This document shows, one piece after another, positions 57,577 through 64,000 of a DNA stretch of 64,000 nt (position 1 is the stretch's first letter; the number at the start of each line of letters is the position of its first letter). The notes beneath the pieces were generated by a model. It worked only from the letters and a program-made list of their open reading frames with translations, was not told the DNA's origin and did not search any database. The translations under genes and the position numbers were made by a program. The stretch spans positions 85,374,033 through 85,438,032 of the forward strand of contig NC_044550.1 in NCBI RefSeq assembly GCF_007565055.1. Reading direction: 5' to 3'. This DNA is from Rhinopithecus roxellana (taxonomy: Eukaryota; Chordata; Mammalia; Primates; Cercopithecidae).

Positions 57577-58826
57577 TACAGTCATGTGCCACACAATAAC
57601 ATTTCAGTCAACTATGGATGGCATATATGACAGTGGTCCTATAAGATTACAATGTAATGGCACGTTTCTATTGCCTAGTGATGTCATAGCTGTCATAATG
57701 TCATCATGCAACACCTTACTCACATGTGTGTAGTGATACTGGTGTAAACAAACCTACCCTGCTGCCAGTCATATGAAAGTCTAGCACATACAATTATGTA
57801 CAGTGCATAATTTTTGATAATAATAATAAACAACCATAGTACTGGTTTATGTATTTGCTATGCTTTTTATTGTTATTTTAGAGTATGCTCATTCTACTTA
57901 TATATAAAAAATGTTTACTGTAAGACAGCCTCAGGGAGACCCTTCAGGAGACATTCCAGAAGAAGGCATTGTTATCATAGGAGATGACAGCTCCATGCGT
58001 GCTATCGCCCCTGTAGACCTTGTAGTGGGACGAGTTGTGCAGGTGGAAGACAGTGATATTCATGATCCTGACCCTGTATAGGCTAGACTTGTGTGTGCTT
58101 GTGTCTTAGTTTTTTAACAAAAAGTTTAAAAAGTGAAATGAAAAATTAATAGAAAAAGTATATGGAATAAGGATAAAAAGAAAGAAAATATTTTTGTATA
58201 GCTGTACAATGTGTTTGTGTTTGTTGTTGTTGTTGATGTTGTTTGAGATGGAATCTCACTCTGTTGCCCAGGCTGGAGTGCAGTGGTGTGGTCTTGGCTC
58301 ACTGTAACCTCCACCTCCTGGGTTCAATTGATTCTCCTGTCTCAGCTTCCTGAGTAGCTGGGATTACAGGTGCCTGCCACCATGCCCAGCTAATTTTTTG
58401 TGTTTTAGTAGAGATGGGATTTCACCATGTTGGTCAGTCTGGTCTCGAACTCCTGACCTCGTGATCTGCCCACCTCGGCCTCCCAAAGCGCTGGGATTAC
58501 AAGCATGAGCCACTGTGCCCAGCCCAGTGTGTTTGTATTTTAAGCCAAGTGTTATTATGACAGTTAAAAGTTAAAAAATTAGTTTATAAAGTAAAAGAGT
58601 TAGAGAAACTAAAGTTAATTTTATTGTTGAAGAAAGAACATTAAAAAATAATGTTACTATAGCCTAAGTGTAAAGGGTTTATAAAGTCTACAGTGGTGTA
58701 GGGTAATGTCTTAGACCTTCATATTTACTCACCGACTCACCCAGGGCAACTTCCAGTCATGCAAGCTCCATTCATAATAAGTGACCTATGTAGGCATACC
58801 ATTTAAAAATCTTTCATCCTGTATTT
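57577..58826 (+). mobile_element. DNA transposon remnant (probably Tigger/pogo class), holding an Alu and cut by an L1
   Basis: The left end 'cagtcatgtgccacacaata', then 'tatatgacagtggtcctata', matches the terminal repeat of an abundant primate DNA transposon. The interior (57925-58080) carries a short coding-like stretch that ends in 'VEDSDIHDPDPV' and a stop; this stretch belongs to the repeat consensus as I remember it. After the Alu (58223-58525) the text resumes ('tttataaagtctacagtggt'). The right end is cut off at about 58826 by an L1. Confidence 0.65.
58223..58525 (-). mobile_element. AluS inside the DNA transposon
   Basis: A reverse Alu with a (TTG)n-rich tail. Target-site duplication: gtgtttgtgttt (58211-58222) and gtgtttgtattt (58529-58540), one difference. 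Removing it reconnects the transposon text. Confidence 0.9.
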
Positions 58827-59999
58827 TTTCTTTCTCTTTTTTTAAGAAATAGGTTTGGAGGGTTTTTTGTCCTTTGACATTTAAGTTTGGGGTACATGTG
58901 CAGGATATGCAGGCTAGTTACATAAGTAAATGTGTGCCATGGTGATTTGCTGCACAGATCATCCTATCACCTAGGTGTTAAGCCCAGCATCCATTAGCAG
59001 TTCTTCCTGATGCTCTTCCTCCCCACAACCCCTCCTCTGACAGGTCCCACTGTGTGTTTTTTACCTGCATGTGTCTATGTGTTTTCATCATTTAGCTCCC
59101 ACTTATAAGTGAGAACATGCAGTATTTGGTTTTCTGTTCCTGTTAGTTTGCTGAGGATAATGACTTCCAGTCCATCCATGTCCCTGGAAAGGACACTATC
59201 TCATTCCTTTTTATGGCTGCATAGTATTCCATGGTGTATATGTATCACATTTTCTTTATCCAGTCAATCACTGACAGGCATTTAGGTTGATTCCATGTCT
59301 TTGCTATTGTGAATAGTGCTGCAATGAACATATTCATGCAATGAAAACAGCAATATCCTTATAATAGAATGATTTATAATCTTTTGGGTATATACCCAGT
59401 AATGGGATTGCTGGGTCCAATGGTATTTCTGCCTCTAGGTATTTGAGAAATCACACTGTTTTCCACAATGGTTGAACTAATTCACATTCCCACCAGCAGT
59501 GTAAAAGCATTCCTTTTTCTCCACAACCTGGCCAGCATCTGTTGTGTTTTGACTTTTTAATAGTAGCCATTCTGACTGACATGAGATGGTATCTTGATGT
59601 GGTTTTGATTTGCATTTCTCTAATGATCAGTGATGTTGAGCTTTTTTTCATATGTTTGTTGGCTGCATGTATATCTTCTTTTAAGAAGTGTCTGTTCATG
59701 TCCTTTGCCCACATTTTAATGGGGTTCTTTGCTTTTTTCTTGTTTGTTTAAGTTCCTTGTAGATTCTGGATATTAGACCTTTGTCAGATGGATAGACTGC
59801 AAAAATTTTCTCCCGTTCTGTAGGTTGTCTGTTCACTGTGATGATAGTTTCATTTGCTGTGCAGAAGCTCTTTAGTTTAATTAGATTCGATCTGTCAATT
59901 TTTGCTTTTGTTGCAACTGTTTTTCGCATTTTCATCATGAAATCTTGCTCATGCTTATGTCCTAAATGATATTGCCTAGATTTTCTAATAGAGTTCTTT
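58826..59999 (-). mobile_element. Older L1 (L1PB-like), 3' part, interrupted by a younger L1
   Basis: Minus-strand 3'UTR and ORF2 C-terminal text of an older L1PB/L1MA-like type ('tgatgttgagctttttttca', 'agaagtgtctgttcatgtcc'). It stops at the duplication ctaatagagttcttt (59985-59999) and resumes at 62187. Confidence 0.88.
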
Positions 60000-62186
60000 T
60001 AAATTTTACTTTATGTTCTAGGTACATGTACGCAACGTGCAGATTTGTTACATGTGTATACATGTGCCATGTTGGTGTGCTGCACCCATTAACTCGTCAT
60101 TTACATTAGGTATATCTCCTAATGCTATCCTTCCCCGCTCCCCCGACCCCATGACAGGCCCCGGTGTGTGATGTTCCCCACCCTGTGTACAAGTGTTCTC
60201 ATTGTTCAATTCCCACCTATGAGTGAGAACATGAGGTGTTTGGTTTTCTGTCCTTGTGATAGTTTGCTGAGAATGATGGTTTCCAGCTGCATCCATGTCC
60301 CTACAAAGGACGTGGACTCATCCTTTTTTATGGCTGCATAGTATTCCATGGTGTATATGTGCCACATATTCTTTATTATTATTATTATTATACTTTAAGT
60401 TCTAGGGTACATGTGCACAATGTGTAGGTTTGTTACATATGTATACACGTGCCATGTTAGTGTGCTGCACCCATTAACTCGTCATTTACATTAGGTGTAT
60501 ATCCTAATGCTATCCCTCCCCTCTACCGCCTCCCCACAATAGGACCCAGTGTGTGATGCTCCCCTTCCTGTGTCCAAGTGATCTCATTGTTCAATTCCCA
60601 CCTATGAGTGAGAACATGAGGTGTTTGGTTTTCTGTTCTTGTGATAGTTTGCTGAGAATGATGGCTTCCAGCTGTATCCATGTCCCTACAAAGGACATGA
60701 ACTCATCCTTTGTTATGGCTGCATAGTATTCCATGGTGTTTATGTGCCACATATTCTTAATACAGTCTGTCATTGATGGACATTTGGGTTGGTTTCAAGT
60801 CTTTGCTATTGTGAATAGTACTGCAGTAAACATACGTGTGCATGTGTCTTTATAGCAGCATGACTTCTAATCCTTTGGGTATATCCCCAGTAATGGGATG
60901 GCTGGGTCAAATGGTGTTTCTAGTTCTAGATCCTTGAGGAATCGCCACACTGTCTTCCACAAGTTGATCTAATTTACACTCCCACGAACAGTGCAAAGGC
61001 ATTTCTATTTCTCCACGTCCTCTCCAGCATCTATTGTTTCCTGACTTTTTGCTGATTGCCATTCTAACTGGCTGTGGTTTTGATTTGCATTTCTCTAATG
61101 ACCAGTGATGATGAGCATTTTTTCATGTGTCTGTTGGCTACATAAATGTCTTCTTTTGAGAAGTGTCTGTTCATATCCTTTGCCTACTTTTTGATGGGGT
61201 TGTTTGTTTTTTTCTTGTAAATTTTTTTGAGTTCTTTGTAGTTCTGGATATTAGCCCTTTGTCATATGGATAGATTGCAAAAATTTTCTCCCATTCTATA
61301 GATTGCGTGTTCACTCTGAAGGTAATTTCTTTTGCTGTGCAGAAGCTCCTTAGTTTAATTAGATCCCATTTGTCAATTTTGGCTTTTGTTGTGTTTGCTT
61401 TTGGTGTTTTAGACATGAAGTCCTTGCCCATTCCTATGTCCTGAATGGTATTGCCTAGGTGTTCTTCTGGGGTTTTTATGGTTTTAGGTCTAGCATTTAA
61501 GTCTCTAATCCATCTTTAATTAATATTTGTATAAGGCATAAGGAAGGGATCCAGTTTCAGTTTTCCACTTATGGCTAGCCAGTTTTCCCAGCACCATTTA
61601 TTAAATAGGGAATCCTTTCCCCATTGCTTGTTTTTGTCAGGTTTGTCAAAGATCAGATGGTTGTAGATCTGTGGCATTATTTCTGAGGCCTCTGTTCTGT
61701 TCCATTGGTCTGTATCTCTGTTTTGGTACCAGTACCATGCTGTTTTGGTTATGGTAGCCTTGTGGTATAGTTTGAAATCAGGTAGCGTGATGCCTCCAGC
61801 TTTGTTCTTTTGGCTTAGAACTGTCTTGGCAATGCGGGCTCTTTTTTGGTTCCCTATGAACTTTAAGGTAGTTTTCCAATTCTGTGAAGAAAGTCATTGG
61901 TAGCTTAATGGGGATGGCATTGAATCTTTAAATTATCTTGGGCAGTATGGCCATTTTCATGATATTGATTCTTCCTATCCATGAGCATGGAATGTTCTTC
62001 CATTTGTTTGTGTCCTCTTTTATTTCATTGAGCAGTGGTTTGTAGTTCTCCTTGAAGACGTCCTTCACATCCCTTATAAGTTGGATTCCTAGGTATTTTA
62101 TTCTCTTTGAAGCTATTGTGAATGTGAGTTCACTCATGATTTGGCTCTCTGTTTCTCTATTATTGGTGTATAAGAATGCTAGTGAT
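60000..62186 (-). mobile_element. Composite of two L1 3' ends joined head to tail
   Basis: 60000-60373 is an L1 3' end that stops inside ORF2 at 'gccacatattctt'. 60374-62186 is a second, longer L1 piece starting with its own (TTA)n tail. Only the outer ends carry a target-site duplication (ctaatagagttcttt at 59985 and ctaatagagttttta at 62187). Both pieces share unusual variants ('catgaggtgtttgg' and 'cacatattctt'). The second piece contains the 346-bp tract shared with the L1 at 43855-44200. The L1PA6-8 range is plausible. ORF2 frames are short (61171-61431, 61928-62137). Confidence 0.88.
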
Positions 62187-64000
62187 CTAATAGAGTTTTT
62201 ATAGTTTTGAGTTTTACATTTAAGTCTTTAATCCATCTTGAGTTAAGTTTTGTATAAGGCATAAGGAAGGGGTCTAGCTTCAATTTTCTGTATATGGTGA
62301 ACCAGCTCTCCCAGCACCATTTATTAAATGGGGAGTCCTTTCCCTATAGCTTGCTTTTGTCAGGTTTGTCAAAGATCAGATGGTTGTCGGCATGTGGTCT
62401 TATTTCTGAGTTCTCTATGCTATTCCATTGGTCTGTGTATCTGTTTTTGTACCAGTACCATGCTGTTTTGCTTACAGCAGGCTTGTGGTATAGTTTGAAG
62501 TCAGGTAGCATGATGCCTCCAGTTTTTCGCTTAAGATTGTCTTAGCTATTGTGGTTTCTATTTGGTTCCATATAAATTTTAAAATCGTTTTTTCTAATTC
62601 TTTGAAGAATGTCAATGGTAATTTAATGGGAATAGCATTGAATCCATAAATTACTTTGGGCAGTATGACCATTTTCATGATATTGATTCTTCCTGTCTAT
62701 GAGCATGGGATGTTTCTCCATTTGTTTATGTCCTCTCTGATTTCTTTGACCAGCAGTTTGCAGTTCTCCTTGAAGAGGTCCTTCACTTACCTTGTTAACT
62801 GTATTCCTAGGTATTTTATTCTGTTTGTAGCAGTTGTAAATGGGAGTTCGTTCATAATTTGGCTCTCTGCTTGCCTGTTGTTGGTGGATAGGAATGCTAG
62901 CAATTTTTGCACATTGATTTTGTATCCTGAGAATTTGCTGAAGTTGCTTATCAGCTTAAGAAGCTTTTGATCTGAGACAGTGGGGTTTTCTAGGTATAGG
63001 ATCATGTCATCTGCAAACAAAGATAGTTTGACTTCCTGTCTTCCTATTTGAATATGCTTTATTTCTTTCTCTTGGCTGATTGCCCTGGCCAGAACTTCCA
63101 GTACTATGTTGAAGAGGAGTGGTGAAAGAGGGCATCCTTGTCTTGTACTGGTTTTCAAGGGGAATGCTTCCTGCTTTTTCCCATTCAGTATAGTATTGAC
63201 TGTGGGTTTGCTATATATGGCTCTTTTTATTTTGAGGTATGTTCCTTCAATATCCAGTTCATTGAGAGTTTTTAACATGAAGTGATGTTGAATTTTATCA
63301 AAGACCTTTTGTGCAGCTATTGAGATAATCACATGGTTTTTGCCTTTAGTTCTGTTTATGTGATGAATCACATTTATTGTTTTCTGTATGTTGAACCAAC
63401 CTTGCATCTCAGGAATGAAGCCAACTTGATCATGGTGGATAAGCTTTTTGATGTGCTGCTGGATTTGGTTTGCCTACTGGCAATAATGTACTTTCATTGA
63501 GGATTTTTGCATTGATGTTCATCATCAATCAAAGATATTGGCCTGAAGTTTTCTTTTTTCTTGTATCTCTGCCAGGTTTTGGTATCAGGATGATTCTGTC
63601 CTCATAGAATGAGTCAGGGAGGAGTCCCTCCTTTTCAAGATTTTAGAATAGTTTCAGTGGAAATTGTACTAACTTTTCTTTGTACCTCTGGTAGAATTCA
63701 GCTGTGAGTTCATCTGGTCCTGGGCTTTTTTTTTGGTTGGTAGGCTGTTTATTACTGCCTCAATTTTAGAACTCATTATTGGTCTATCCAGGGATTCAAT
63801 TTCTTCCTGGTTCAGTCTTGGGAGGGTGTATGTGTCCAGGAATTTATCCATTTCTTCTAGATTTTCTAGTTTATGTGCATAGAGGCATTTATAGTATTCT
63901 CTGATGGTTGTTTGTATTTCTGTGGGGTCAGTGGTGATATCTCCCTTATCATTTTTGATTGTATTTATTTGACTCTTCTCTCTTTCTTCTTTGTTAGTCA
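62187..64000 (-). mobile_element. Older L1 (L1PB-like) continued; runs off the window
   Basis: Continuation of the element at 58826, now covering the reverse-transcriptase part of ORF2. The window ends within ORF2, so the 5' end of the element lies outside. Confidence 0.88.
62787..63851 (-). pseudogene. L1 ORF2 reverse-transcriptase remnant
   Basis: The minus-strand frame 62787-63407 (206 codons) covers motif A ('HVIISIAAQKVFDKIQHH', where the usual catalytic aspartate position reads alanine) and motif C ('LSLFADDMILYLENP', both aspartates kept), followed by 'SNFSKFSGYKINVQK'. The upstream part 'DKFLDTYTLPRLNQEEIESL' is at 63669-63851 in another frame. Loss of the motif A aspartate plus frameshifts make it inactive. 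Confidence 0.87.

Overview
The window is primate nuclear DNA, most likely from an Old World monkey (macaque, baboon or vervet type). Two marks support this. The youngest Alu (37746-38063) has an AluY body but carries the 'gagatccagccactg' variant that I associate with cercopithecoid AluYR subfamilies. Two young L1 3' ends (19325-20937 and 51502-52545) carry a 3'UTR variant that I remember from monkey L1s and not from human L1PA consensus sequences. The window is AT-rich. I found no protein-coding gene, no RNA gene, no CpG-island promoter and no CRISPR array. It reads as a gene desert, or a large intron, packed with transposable elements.

Layout. 1-3.1 kb is AT-rich sequence with one old LTR-like repeat. 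3.2-6.7 kb holds AluJ, a 5'-truncated L1MA and an AluS in its tail. 6.7-12 kb is mostly old sequence with MIR and L2 pieces, a twin-primed L1 and an MLT1/MST LTR. 11.6-13.4 kb is a three-level nest: an L2 broken by a MER1A DNA transposon, which is itself broken by a THE1/MST LTR. 13.4-26 kb has L2, MIR, MER5A and Alu pieces, an inverted young L1, and two diverged copies of an unidentified ~305-bp unit. 26.2-31.1 kb is an internally deleted L1 with its 5'UTR. 31-43 kb is old single-copy sequence with an MLT1 LTR, Alus, a 32-bp minisatellite and a Tigger-type remnant. 43.3-49.7 kb is a near-full-length L1. 49.7-54.6 kb holds single-copy sequence, a second young L1, an Alu and an L2. 54.65-55.53 kb is a 5'-truncated processed pseudogene of argininosuccinate synthetase (ASS1). 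56.7-58.8 kb has an LTR-like repeat, a polypurine tract and a DNA transposon holding an Alu. 58.8 kb to the end is an old L1 interrupted by a younger composite L1.

No genes work together here; the story is the history of insertions. The most unusual observations are these. (1) A 346-bp tract with only two differences is shared by two L1s 17 kb apart whose flanks are about 80-93% identical, as in gene conversion. (2) Two L1 3' ends are joined end to end inside a single target-site duplication, as in template switching. (3) A minisatellite has a 129-bp higher-order period. (4) An unassigned ~305-bp unit occurs twice. I saw no convincing new protein system. Family names rest on recognition from memory and not on a database search.
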